From: Poriferisodalis sp965116245
GTDB lineage: Bacteria > Actinomycetota > Acidimicrobiia > Acidimicrobiales > Poriferisodalaceae
Assembly (NCBI GenBank): GCA_965116245.1
Contig: OZ220497.1
Span: forward strand, 496,001 to 560,000
DNA: 64,000 nucleotides
Reading direction: 5' to 3'
The translations under genes were made by a program, and so were the position numbers. The notes below the pieces were generated by a model. The model made no database searches. It was not told the DNA's origin and saw only the letters and a program-made list of their open reading frames with translations. Positions 26,158 through 35,485 of the stretch are shown here, in pieces; the stretch's first letter is position 1; each line of letters opens with the position of its first letter.

Positions 26158-26466
26158 TCAGTCTTCGAAGATGTCGCGCAGGATGGTGTTCTCCTGCGTT
26201 TCGATCAACCCGACGGCCTCGGTCACGAATTCGCGCCAGGCTGGATCCGCATAGAGCGCCTTGCGCTTGCGGGCTCGCTCCTCAAGCGAGTCGTAGCGCC
26301 ACATGTGAATGACCTCGTTGATGCCGCCAAACTCGGTCGTGTAGTAGCCGACCGGCTCTCCAAGGTGCTTGCGCTGCGCCTCGTAACCCTTGTCAAAGTA
26401 GGTCTCCACCCAACGATCGGGGCCGCCGGCCTTCAAGCGGTAGCGCCGCATTTCCACGAAGCTCAT
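26158..26466 (-). CDS. NIPSNAP family protein
   Basis: 102 aa, a single dimeric alpha/beta-barrel domain. It begins FVEMRRYRLKAG and has GYYTTEFGGINEVIHMWRYDSLEER, the hallmark of NIPSNAP proteins. GGGAGG precedes the ATG. Biochemical role unknown; such genes often sit beside catabolic operons, as here with an aldolase and a CoA ligase. The upstream 219 bp (26467-26685) include an AT-richer stretch with two copies of GTTCCTAT on the minus strand, possible promoter or operator sequence. Confidence 0.82.
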   Translation of the reverse strand: MSFVEMRRYRLKAGGPDRWVETYFDKGYEAQRKHLGEPVGYYTTEFGGINEVIHMWRYDSLEERARKRKALYADPAWREFVTEAVGLIETQENTILRDIFED

Positions 26467-26685
26467 GATTGCCCCGCCTCCCTATAGGAACCACTGATTG
26501 ATAAGTACCACCGACTAATAGGAACTATTGTTTGTTGCTAGGGAATATCGCCCAGCCGTATCCGCTATACGCCCGACAGCCAAGTCCGGTCAGTCTGGCT
26601 CAAGCTGGCACGACCCAGCGCCGCCGAACCGTAGCGCACGCGCCCGCACTCAGGCCCAAGGGACGCGAATAGCGTCCAAGTGAGC

Positions 26686-27984
26686 TCAAGTTCGGAGGTC
26701 GCGTACGCGTTGGGCTTTGCCTTCCGAGCGGGGGATGCCTTCTGGCTCAACGGTGCGGACCTCAACTGCGATGCCGACACGCTGTCGCACCGTGTTGGCG
26801 AAGTCCCGAGCGATGGCATCGTGGTCACCACCGTCGGACCTAGGTTCCAGCACAGCAGTTATGCCTTCAAGCCGACCCCGCTGATGTACTTCAAGGAAGA
26901 AGTGGCCGGTCAACCTCGGATCAGCCGACACCAACTCCTCAAACTGGCTCGGAAACACGTTGACACCGCGAATGATGAGCATGTCATCGGTTCGAGCAGC
27001 AACGCGGCCCATGCGTCGCATTGAACGTGCTGTGCCCGGTTGCAGCGAGCAGATGTCGCGGGTGCGGTACCGGATTACTGGCATCGCCTCTTTGGTCAGC
27101 GATGTGAACACAAGCTCACCGGTCTCGCCCTCCGCCAACACCTCGCCCGAGTCTGGGTCGATGATCTCGGGATAAAAGTGATCTTCCCAAATTGTCGGCC
27201 CATCTTTGGACTCAACGCACTCGTTCGCCACGCCACCGCCGATCACCTCTGAGAGCCCGTAAATGTCCACCGCGTCTATCCCGAACGCCGCTTCCAGCTC
27301 GCTTCGCATTGCTTCGGACCACGGCTCGGCCCCAAAGATGCCTACACGCAGCGATGTTGAGGACGGGTCTAGCCCCTGGTTGCGGAACTCATCGGCGATT
27401 ACCAACGCGTACGACGGTGTCGCGCACAGCACGTCGGCGTCGAAGTCAACCAGCAACTGCACCTGGCGAGCTGTCTGGCCAGCCGACGCGGGTACAACCG
27501 TGCAACCGAACCGCTCGGCTCCGTAGTGGGCGCCCAGCCCGCCGGTAAACAAGCCGTAGCCGTACGCAACATGCACAATGTCGCCAGGCCGCACACCAGC
27601 CGCCACCAAAGAGCGCTGAAACACGTGAGACCACATATCTAGATCAGCCTGGGTATAGCCCACCACTGTCGGCTTGCCGGTGGTTCCCGACGATGCATGG
27701 ACTCGAGCCACGCGGTGTCGAGGCACGGCAAACATCCCAAAGGGATAGTTGTCTCGCAACTCCTTTTTGGATGTGAACGGAAACCGCTGCAAATCCGCCA
27801 GGCGCCGCAGATCTGATGGATGCACACCGGCTTGGTCGAATAGTTGCCGGTAGACCGGTACGTGCGCGTAGGCGTGCGCGAGGCTCCACTGCAACCGCTC
27901 TAGCTGCAGGTCTCGGATTTGCGGGATCGGTGCATTCTCGATGGGGTGCAGACCCCGCTTGGCGACCGGCTCAAACTTTGCCAT
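26686..27984 (-). CDS. phenylacetate-CoA ligase-like AMP-forming enzyme
   Basis: 432 aa, the length of PaaK. ATP-binding loop SSGTTGKPT (98-106), YGLSEV (242-247), RYRTRDI and RGVNVFPSQFEE, with a C-terminal EGKAQRV lysine region. It activates an aryl or aliphatic acid as the CoA thioester; phenylacetate is the family substrate but no paaABCDE genes are nearby, so the true acid may differ. The upstream leader holds three tandem 15-mers with TCTAGA cores. Confidence 0.88.
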   Translation of the reverse strand: MAKFEPVAKRGLHPIENAPIPQIRDLQLERLQWSLAHAYAHVPVYRQLFDQAGVHPSDLRRLADLQRFPFTSKKELRDNYPFGMFAVPRHRVARVHASSGTTGKPTVVGYTQADLDMWSHVFQRSLVAAGVRPGDIVHVAYGYGLFTGGLGAHYGAERFGCTVVPASAGQTARQVQLLVDFDADVLCATPSYALVIADEFRNQGLDPSSTSLRVGIFGAEPWSEAMRSELEAAFGIDAVDIYGLSEVIGGGVANECVESKDGPTIWEDHFYPEIIDPDSGEVLAEGETGELVFTSLTKEAMPVIRYRTRDICSLQPGTARSMRRMGRVAARTDDMLIIRGVNVFPSQFEELVSADPRLTGHFFLEVHQRGRLEGITAVLEPRSDGGDHDAIARDFANTVRQRVGIAVEVRTVEPEGIPRSEGKAQRVRDLRT

Positions 27985-28004
27985 GTGAGATTTCCTTGTC
28001 TCTA

Positions 28005-28049
28005 GGTTTCTAGAATTCCGGTTTCTAGATTCCTGGTTTCTAGAGTTCT
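28005..28049. repeat. three tandem 15-bp repeats upstream of the CoA ligase
   Basis: GGTTTCTAGAATTCC, GGTTTCTAGATTCCT and GGTTTCTAGAGTTCT lie head to tail. Each contains the palindrome TCTAGA. They occupy the divergent spacer between the CoA ligase (start 27984) and the luciferase-like gene (start 28140), so they could be operator sites, or may be another of the window's intergenic micro-duplications. Confidence 0.7.
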
Positions 28050-28139
28050 GGCTCTTAGTGTTTCAGGCTGGGACATTCTTCCCGCCAGATCGCTGCTGGG
28101 GTACAGCCACGAGAGCACGCTGCGGGGAGCCGAATAGCC

Positions 28140-29288
28140 ATGATGACTGACGACTTCCGCTTCACAATCCTGGTTGTGCCCTACATGCGCCGTCGCGGCG
28201 AGCAGGTGGGGCTAGCAGGTTCAAGCCCGCAGCGCTGGCAGACGCTGATGGATCAGGTACGAACTCAGATGCAGTTCGCCGAGTCGGTGGGCTACGACGG
28301 CTTCGCTATGACCGAGCAACACCTACAGGTGGAGGGCATCGAGACCACCACTAATCCGCTGATGTGGGACTATTTCGTGGCTCAGCACACCGAGCGGATG
28401 CGGGTAGGTCAGCTCGGCATGAACCTCACTGCGGTGAATCCGATCCAGTTGGCCGAGAACGTTGCGATGCTCGACCACTTCACGGGCGGGCGGACCTTTG
28501 TGGGTTTCTCGCGCGGCAACACACCACGTTGGACCGGCACATTCGGCCAACATCTCGCCATTACCTCTACCGAGTCCGACAAATCTGAGTCCGACCAACG
28601 CAACCGTCGGGCGCTCTACGAGAACTGGCATCTGGTGAAATCGCTTTGGACACAAGACAAGGTGTCCATCCACGGTGAGTTCTGGCAGGTGCCGCCTCAG
28701 ATGGAATGGCATTTCCCACCAACTGACGACTTCGACCCGGCTGCGGTTGACGGCGACAAGACGCTGCGCGAGGTCGGCATCGTGCCCCGACCGCTGCAAC
28801 AGCCGCACCCGCCGGTGTATGCGCCGTTCAGCTACAGCATGGAGACCTCAAAATTCTGGGCACGCGAAGGCGCCAAGATGGTCAGCTTCGTTGCTCCTGA
28901 ACGCCAGGAATTCATACGTACCGCACTCGACGTATACCTGGAGGAAGCTCACAAGGCCGGGCGTAACACCACTCCCACCGACGGGCTCGCCATCGGCGGC
29001 CACCTCACGATGGGTCGCACACCGGTCGAAGCCGCGGATCTCTACGGTGGCTTTGAGGAGTTGTTCAACTGGGCCTACAACGCGCCTCCCTACGTAGTTC
29101 CAATGGGCCGTGTCTGGCGCGGTAGCCGTGAAGAGGAGCTTGACCATGTGGGCTCGCTGCACGAAGAGCTAGGTGTCACCGAGTTCTTCTTGTGGCACCA
29201 CGTCGGCTACTTCACACAAGACCAGGAGCTAGCCATGCTCAACGAATTCGCCCAAGGCGTAATCGCTCCGCTACGTGGCCGTACCTAG
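28140..29288 (+). CDS. luciferase-like (LLM class) flavin-dependent monooxygenase
   Basis: 382 aa, closer to true bacterial luciferase/alkanal monooxygenase proteins than to the F420 reductases: GYDGFAMTEQHLQVEG, MRVGQLGMNLTAVNPIQLAE, MLDHFTGGRTFVGFSRGNTP and a C-terminal FFLWHHVGYFTQDQ. It has the extended insert between strands 4 and 5 seen in monooxygenases. GGGGAG is 10 nt before ATGATG. Substrate unknown; FMN-dependent oxygenation of an aldehyde or ketone is plausible. Confidence 0.85.
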   Translation: MMTDDFRFTILVVPYMRRRGEQVGLAGSSPQRWQTLMDQVRTQMQFAESVGYDGFAMTEQHLQVEGIETTTNPLMWDYFVAQHTERMRVGQLGMNLTAVNPIQLAENVAMLDHFTGGRTFVGFSRGNTPRWTGTFGQHLAITSTESDKSESDQRNRRALYENWHLVKSLWTQDKVSIHGEFWQVPPQMEWHFPPTDDFDPAAVDGDKTLREVGIVPRPLQQPHPPVYAPFSYSMETSKFWAREGAKMVSFVAPERQEFIRTALDVYLEEAHKAGRNTTPTDGLAIGGHLTMGRTPVEAADLYGGFEELFNWAYNAPPYVVPMGRVWRGSREEELDHVGSLHEELGVTEFFLWHHVGYFTQDQELAMLNEFAQGVIAPLRGRT

Positions 29289-29481
29289 ACCTGCCTACAG
29301 CTAGACGTAAATCACACAGCCCAACAAGCACACACGCTACAGTTGTGGGCCGTTAGGAGCCTGGTGCCCAAGCCAGTGCAGCAAGCGCTGGCCGGAGAAC
29401 GTCGTGAGGTGATTTCAGGTGACAAAGCCGTTTTAGCCGCATTCTAGCCCACGCGGTGACTTCGCGTTGACGCGTCCAGGG

Positions 29482-29497
29482 CCCCCCCCCCCCCCCC
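29482..29497 (+). repeat. poly-C tract of 16
   Basis: GGG is followed by 16 consecutive C, 31 nt before the ATG of the secreted fibronectin/poly-Thr gene. Tracts of this length slip during replication and could alter promoter spacing, but are also common sequencing trouble spots. Confidence 0.85.
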
Positions 29498-29933
29498 GAT
29501 GCTCGCGTGATTTCAGGTTACGCTTCCATGGGCTGGCGGTTTTTGGTATTGGGGGGTATGCTGGCGGCCAGCCTGGTGTTGATTGCTGATCCGGTGGCGG
29601 CTGCGCCTCCACATCCTCCGACTGCGGTGACTGTTACGGTTACTAACAACTCTGTTACTGCTACGGTGACGCCGGGAACGGCCGGTGGTGGTTGTGCACC
29701 GACGCATAATGCGTTTTTTGTTTATCATGCGACTTTAGATGTTCTGGCGAAGAATTCAAAATGGGGAAACTATTCGGGGTAAGTCTGGGTCGTCGAATAG
29801 TCATACTTTTGAGGGTTTGAGTGCTGGTACGACGTATCGGATTGCTGTGTCGCCGTTTTCGGTGAGTTGCGGGGCGCGGGACGCTCAGGGTCCGAGGGTT
29901 ATTTTTGGTCAGTTTACCACTACAGGTGGAGCG

Positions 29934-30010
<77 letters not shown>

Positions 30011-30387
30011 TTCAACTACTACTACAACAACAACGACTTCAACGACTTCTACTACGGCAGTTACGGCGGTGCGGCCCGCTCAGCCCAAGAATGTCCGAAT
30101 TACACCAAGCAGTACGTCGGCTAGATTTAACTGGCAGGCTCGGACGGGTGCCTGTGAAGCAACAACATATCGCATGCATGTTTATCCCAAGGATCGACCC
30201 CCAGGTTCTTTGCCTCGCGCCAATACGTCGGGGACTAGTCATACTCTTGGGGGGTTGAGTCTTAACACGGACTATACTTTGGCTCTATCAGCAGGTCGTC
30301 CTGACTATAGAAACATCGGTGCTTGCGGTTGGGAATGGGCTTCGGCCGTATACACAAATTTCAGAACGACCGCTGCCACCACCAAAT

Positions 30388-30501
30388 CAACGACCACGAC
30401 CACAACGACCACGACCACAACGACCACGACGACAACGACCACGACGACAACGACCACGACGACAACGACAACGACCACGACCACGACCACGACCACGACA
30501 A
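30388..30501 (+). repeat. mixed ACC/ACG/ACA repeat encoding a second poly-Thr linker
   Basis: Thr codons mainly in the pattern ACG-ACC-ACG-ACC-ACA and ACG-ACG-ACA, giving about 40 Thr before PTTIPTTT. Different codon make-up from the first tract, so the two linkers expanded independently. Confidence 0.85.
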
Positions 30502-31109
30502 CACCAACCACCATTCCCACCACTACTGCAACAACTACAGCCACAACAACAGCGACTACTGCTGCTACTCGGCCACCTTCAGGCGGCAGCGGTGGCGGGG
30601 GCAGCGGTGGTGGTGGCGGTGGCGCTGTTACCACACAACGAGGGACAGACACACTCACCAACCAGCGGGTAGTTCCAGCCAAACCAAAACTCAGCTTGCG
30701 CGCAAAGGCCGGTACGGTCTATCTGAGGTGGCCTAACCCAGGTGATAGCTCGATAGTCAGATACGAATACCGTCGTAGCAAAAACAACGCTGAGGGTTGG
30801 TCAGACTGGACAACCGTGCCGGGCTCAAACGTTCCACCACCGAATTCGAACTAACCGACACCACCGGCAAACAAATCTGCGTACAGCTACGCGCTGTAAA
30901 CAGCGGCGGCAACGGCACCCAATCAACCCAATACTGCCTCAAACTACACAGAACCAACGGCGCACTATCAACAGTCAATGCGCAACGCCTCGCGATAACG
31001 ATGCTAAGGCTATTGCTTCGGCTAATGTAGCCAAACTAGGCGCTCAAAAGGCTGGCCCCGCTATATTTCTCACGTAATCCTAAACGGGCCGTTCCTATGC
31101 GGTGCATTC

Positions 31110-32273
31110 CTAAGCAAGAGCGCGCAGGCGGGTAATGGCCTCGTCGAGAATGTCGTGCTGTTTGCAGAAGGCGAATCGCACTAGGTGGCGGCCCTCGTTG
31201 ACGTTGTCGTACATAACCACGTTTGGCACTGCTGCGACGCCTATCTTTTCTGGCAAGCCCCAACAGAACTCAACACCGTCATGATGGCCTATGGAGCGAA
31301 TGTCCGCGGTAATGAAATAGGTCCCAGAAGGTTCAAACACCTCCAGACCCGTCGCACGCAAACCTGCCGCTAGACGGTCTCGCTTGGCACGTAAGTCTTC
31401 GGTCTGGTTTATGAAATACTCATCACCGAGACTGAGGCCCGTGGCGATGGCGTGCTGGAACGGTCCGCCACTGACATATGTCAGCCACTGCTTGGCCGTA
31501 CGAACAGCCGCCACCAGTTCGGGCTTAGCGCACACCCAACCAATTTTCCAGCCAGTCACGGCGAACGTCTTGCCGCCGCTGGAGATGGTGATGGTACGGT
31601 CAGCCATGCCCGGCAATGTCGCCAGCGGGATGTGCTTGCCATCGAACACCAAGTGCTCATACACCTCATCGGTGATCACAAGCAGGTCTCGCTCAACAGC
31701 CACGGCGGCAATGGCGGTCAGCTCGGCGGCACTGAACACCTTGCCGGTGGGGTTGTGCGGGCTGTTCAACACCAACAACCGAGTGCGCGGCGTGACCGCC
31801 GCTGCCAGCTCATCAGGGTCAAAGCCGTAGTCGGGCGGTCGCAAAGTAACCACCTTGCGCACCGCACCGGCCATTGAGATGACTGCACCGTAGAGGTCAT
31901 ACCAGGGCTCAAAAGTGAGCACGTCGTCGCCCACCTCTGTCAACGCCAAAATGCTCGCTGCCAACGCCTCACTGGCACCGGCGGTGATCAGCACCTCACG
32001 TTCTGGGTCAAGCTCCATCCCCCAGAACCGAGCCTGATGACGCGCGACTGCGTGACGCAGCTCCGGGATGCCAATGCCCGGCGGATACTGATTCGCGTTG
32101 CCGCTGCGGATCGCTGCGACCGCCGCTTCAAGCACCTCGCTCGGTCCGTCGGTGTCGGGAAAGCCCTGACCCAGGTTGATCGCACCAGTTCGCACGGCCA
32201 AAGCCGACATCTCAGCAAAGATCGTCGACTGGTAGCCCTGCAAACGCGAACTTAGATACGGCAACCGACCCAC
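31110..32273 (-). CDS. class I PLP-dependent aminotransferase
   Basis: 387 aa fold-type I aminotransferase. GQGFPDTDGP near the N-terminus, NSPHNPTGK (170-178), DEVYEHLVF and SSGGKTFAVTGWKIGW, where K235 is the Schiff-base lysine. The pattern is that of the kynurenine/methionine aminotransferase and actinobacterial N-succinyldiaminopimelate aminotransferase (DapC) branch; I cannot choose between them. GTG start at 32273. It is convergent with the broken surface-protein gene and has the lipoprotein gene upstream on the same strand. Confidence 0.88.
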   Translation of the reverse strand: MGRLPYLSSRLQGYQSTIFAEMSALAVRTGAINLGQGFPDTDGPSEVLEAAVAAIRSGNANQYPPGIGIPELRHAVARHQARFWGMELDPEREVLITAGASEALAASILALTEVGDDVLTFEPWYDLYGAVISMAGAVRKVVTLRPPDYGFDPDELAAAVTPRTRLLVLNSPHNPTGKVFSAAELTAIAAVAVERDLLVITDEVYEHLVFDGKHIPLATLPGMADRTITISSGGKTFAVTGWKIGWVCAKPELVAAVRTAKQWLTYVSGGPFQHAIATGLSLGDEYFINQTEDLRAKRDRLAAGLRATGLEVFEPSGTYFITADIRSIGHHDGVEFCWGLPEKIGVAAVPNVVMYDNVNEGRHLVRFAFCKQHDILDEAITRLRALA

Positions 32274-32411
32274 ACAGCGCAGGCTAGAAGACGAACCAGA
32301 ATGAACACTTGATATTTGGTGGCTTGCCGGTCGGGATCTCCATTGGGATCAGCTAGCGGGCCTGCCTGCTTGATCTGATTACTGGGTCTGGCCCTATGGC
32401 CTTTCAATTGG

Positions 32412-32448
32412 GGTCTGTCTATTGGATCTGTTAGGGCCTGTCTATTGG
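32412..32448. repeat. near-identical 15-mer pair at the lipoprotein stop codon
   Basis: GGGTCTGTCTATTGG (ending 32425) and GGGCCTGTCTATTGG (32434-32448) differ by one base; the second overlaps the lipoprotein stop. Similar short echoes (GGGTCTGG, TTGGGGTCTG) continue in the 170-bp spacer. Confidence 0.55.
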
Positions 32449-34100
32449 TACGAGACGAACAGTGGTGACGGTGTGAGCGCCAGCACCTGTTCCGCAGTTG
32501 GTGTGGGAAAGTCCTCGTCGTAGAAGTTCTTCCAACCCCAATAGAAGCGATGGGCATCGGGTTGAGTGGTCAGCGCCTGCCAGGTGCTGTATTTCGTGTC
32601 GATCGGACCTTGTCCGTCCATGTGGATCATCACTGCTAGCTCCGTCGGGGTCTCTATCTGGTTGCGGTTGGTGATCATGGAGAAGGCGAACTGATGCACG
32701 ATCAGCAGTTTCTGCGGCAGGGCCTCCTCACGAACCAGACCGGCCAGCCAGCGCACCACCTGGTTGATTTCAGCAGCATCAACGGTTCCTACTTGACGCA
32801 GATGCACTTCGGCGGGACGTAATCGCCACTCGGGATCGAGTGCCAACCCGACGTGCGGGAGTCGCAGTAGCTCCTCGTACTGCTTGGCCTGCGTCAAGAA
32901 GTCAGTGCGGCCCGGTTGCAAATCCAGCACGACGTACATGTCGTTGGCGGCCGCCGCGTCTATCCACGGCCAGATCGCGTCGTGGGCGGTCATGTTGGAG
33001 TAGTCACCGTCGGCTCCGGCTTGGGCTGACGCAACGGTGGCAATGACCTCGAACGCAAGCACTATGTCCGAACCGTCAGCGCCATAGCCCTGCGCTATAG
33101 AACGCAGTCGCTGCACGCCCGCCACCGGGTCCTGCTCACCCAACACGCCTAGCTGGCCAGTAGACGGGTGGCCATACATGGCCACCAAACGACGATCCCG
33201 ACCTGGCCCAAACATGACCAAGCCGCCACCTGGCAGTTCCTCGCCTCGTTGCACGACCTCTAGTTGCCACTGCGCGTCGAGCGCTAGATGCTCCTCTATC
33301 AATATCTGCGTGGCATCGCGGAGAGTGTTGCGGTCGCTCTCGGGCAGAGTTCGCAAGTCTTGGTCGCGGGCCACAACCACGGCCGTTGCGTTGACCTGCG
33401 CCCCGACAGATTCGAGCATTGCTGCGCGTTCGGCGCTTTCGACAATCCACACGATGTCAGCGGATGCACTGCGAGGGGGAGGTACAGCCGACGGATCAAC
33501 CGGCACCCACTCAATGTCTATGTCAGCATCAAAATCGGCTAGATCTAGGCCAGAGAGATGTTGGTGGAGTTGTTGCTGGGTGATGCCCGCCGCAACTATC
33601 CGCTCCGGCGCGAGGCGCTGTATCTCAGTCGAGGGATGAGCTGCGGACCAAGATTCGATCAACAGCAGCGGTCCGCGTATCTCACGTGCGGCGAGCGTGA
33701 CAATCGCCTCGGGGTCATCTGCGTACGCCAGACCGATCTCGTGGGCGCAGTCGTAGAGAGCACGCGACATCTCGACACTGTGTTGCACAAATGCAGACGA
33801 ATCAAATTTCGGGAGTTCATAGACAGCGGTATCGGGTTCATCATTGGTTGGCGCGACGTATTGCGTCACAGCCCGCGGTGAACAGTCTCGAGTTGAAGTC
33901 ACAGGTTCTGTTGCAACCGCTGGCGCGGCCATGGTCGTTGATACCGAAGTAGCAGGCTCCCGCAGTTGGTATGTGCCCGACTGGCATGCGCTCAACAGCA
34001 CCAGAAGCCCAGCCAGGGATACCAATAATGCGCAGGCACGAACACTCCTGGCGGCAATCAGCCGAGCGTTGCGCCGACGCGTCGACTGACGTCTCGTCAC
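32442..34100 (-). CDS. conserved lipoprotein of unknown function, probable TIM-barrel C-terminal domain
   Basis: 552 aa. An Arg-rich start, a hydrophobic segment and LLVLLSAC give a lipoprotein signal with Cys39 as the lipidated residue. Residues of about 60-270 include a segment (DIVWIVESAERAAMLESVGA, TAVVVARDQDLRTLP) like a Rossmann-type or cell-wall-binding repeat. The C-terminal half (RLVAMYGHPSTGQLGVLGE, IVLAFEVIATVASA, MYVVLDLQPGRTDFL, HVGLALDPEWRL) has alternating strands and acidic ends as in glycosidase-like barrels, but I cannot name a family or catalytic pair. It is divergent from the nitroreductase fusion. Confidence 0.8.
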   Translation of the reverse strand: MTRRQSTRRRNARLIAARSVRACALLVSLAGLLVLLSACQSGTYQLREPATSVSTTMAAPAVATEPVTSTRDCSPRAVTQYVAPTNDEPDTAVYELPKFDSSAFVQHSVEMSRALYDCAHEIGLAYADDPEAIVTLAAREIRGPLLLIESWSAAHPSTEIQRLAPERIVAAGITQQQLHQHLSGLDLADFDADIDIEWVPVDPSAVPPPRSASADIVWIVESAERAAMLESVGAQVNATAVVVARDQDLRTLPESDRNTLRDATQILIEEHLALDAQWQLEVVQRGEELPGGGLVMFGPGRDRRLVAMYGHPSTGQLGVLGEQDPVAGVQRLRSIAQGYGADGSDIVLAFEVIATVASAQAGADGDYSNMTAHDAIWPWIDAAAANDMYVVLDLQPGRTDFLTQAKQYEELLRLPHVGLALDPEWRLRPAEVHLRQVGTVDAAEINQVVRWLAGLVREEALPQKLLIVHQFAFSMITNRNQIETPTELAVMIHMDGQGPIDTKYSTWQALTTQPDAHRFYWGWKNFYDEDFPTPTAEQVLALTPSPLFVSYQ

Positions 34101-34152
34101 ACTCAGAGAAACTACGCAGCGAGACGACGGTTAATGCAGCAATACTGACACC

Positions 34153-35364
34153 ATGCCCGAAGCGCAACTGAACCCTAATGTGCCCGCCCGCTACGACGTA
34201 TCGGGAGTTGACCTAACATCAGTTGACGGTGTGCTGTCAACTACCCGCTCGGTGCGACTGCGGCTAGATCTGCAACGTGAAGTCCCACAAGACCTGGTGC
34301 TGGACTGCATAGACCTCGCCGAGCAGGGGCCTGGCGGCGGTAACCAGGCCAGTCGGAGATGGTTACTAATCCGCGATGCCACCCAGCGCCAGGCCATCGG
34401 TGCGTTGTACAACTCGGTCGTCGGCGAGTTCATGCAAAAGGGGCGCGACGCCACTGCGGGCACCGGTCACCCGATGGAACAAGTGATGAAGTCGGCGTTC
34501 CACCTTGCCGAGCATCTTGCTGAAGTGCCGGTACATGTCATTCCGTGTGTGTGGGGAATTCACGACAACAGCGGCAAGCCGGGACTGTTCGACTCGGTTC
34601 TGCAATCGGCGTGGAGCTTTTGCCTCGCGGCTCGTGCCCGAGGGCTGGCAACTGCGTGGACTACGGCGATCCTCAACAAAGAAGACGAACTGCGCGAAGT
34701 ACTTGGGATTCCTCAAGGAGTCACACCGGTGGCGCTGTTGCCCTTGGCATGGTCAAAAGGCACAGAGTTCGGTGCTGTGCCGCGTCGACGCGCCAACGAG
34801 GTCACATACGTGGATGGCTGGGGCCGCACCTGGGAATCGCGCGGCGATGAGTCAGCGGCTCGCTCGCTAAGTGAGGGCCCAGGCGCCACCGTCGAAGTTG
34901 ATATTGATGCCTCTGCTGAACGTGTCTGGGAGATTGTCAGTGACATCAACGCAGGCGCGGCCTTCTCTGAGGAGTTTGTGCGGGCAGAGTGGGCACCGGG
35001 CTTCGATGGGCCAGCATTGGGTGCCAAGTTCATCGGCCACAATCAGCACCCGGCCATTGGTGAGTGGAACCTCGAACTCACCGTGACCGAGTACGAACCG
35101 AACGTCTTATTCGGCTGGGCAACGGGTGAAACTGAAGACGTTGCTGGCGCTCGTTGGCGTTACGAGATTGATGTCCTGCACGGCCAGCGCTGCCGTTTAC
35201 GCCACACTGTGCGAATCGGTCCGGGCCCCTCGGGACTCTCGGTAGCAATCGCGGCAACACCAGACAAGGAGCCTCGCATCCTGTTCCGACGCCAGGGCGA
35301 GCACCTCGCGAACATGACGCGTTGTGTCGAGGGAATCAAGGCACTTGCTGAGGGCACCGCTTGA
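34153..35364 (+). CDS. nitroreductase-like domain fused to a SRPBCC (START-like) domain
   Basis: 403 aa. Residues of about 25-230 form a nitroreductase fold: TTRSVRLRLDLQREVPQDLV, GGGNQASRRWLLI with FMN-phosphate contacts, a central LFDSVLQSAWSFCLAARARGLATAWTT helix region and GIPQGVTPVALLPLAW. Residues of about 245-400 form a SRPBCC domain (TVEVDIDASAERVWEIVSDI, VTEYEPNVLFGWATG, RCRLRHTVRIG) with a hydrophobic ligand pocket. The two types usually occur as separate proteins. Inference: the SRPBCC half may bind the substrate or product of the flavin half. Confidence 0.85.
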   Translation: MPEAQLNPNVPARYDVSGVDLTSVDGVLSTTRSVRLRLDLQREVPQDLVLDCIDLAEQGPGGGNQASRRWLLIRDATQRQAIGALYNSVVGEFMQKGRDATAGTGHPMEQVMKSAFHLAEHLAEVPVHVIPCVWGIHDNSGKPGLFDSVLQSAWSFCLAARARGLATAWTTAILNKEDELREVLGIPQGVTPVALLPLAWSKGTEFGAVPRRRANEVTYVDGWGRTWESRGDESAARSLSEGPGATVEVDIDASAERVWEIVSDINAGAAFSEEFVRAEWAPGFDGPALGAKFIGHNQHPAIGEWNLELTVTEYEPNVLFGWATGETEDVAGARWRYEIDVLHGQRCRLRHTVRIGPGPSGLSVAIAATPDKEPRILFRRQGEHLANMTRCVEGIKALAEGTA

Positions 35365-35485
35365 GCCCAGGCGAGCTAGCTTCTGGTCACCGCCAGACGC
35401 CTCGTGAGGGAAGTGAGCAAGCCAGCGACCCAACCATCTATAGCAGTGTTCGCGGAACGTTCTGACCTTTAGGGGCTAAGCTTGG

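Noticed and set aside
29750..29790. Programmed ribosomal frameshift in the surface gene
   Set aside because: No slippery heptamer with a structured downstream element is evident, and a second opposite shift would be needed; indels in A runs explain both.
30305..30682. Minus-strand frame with a very long Val run
   Set aside because: It is the complement of the ACN Thr codons of the surface protein; no ribosome site and no protein-like ends.
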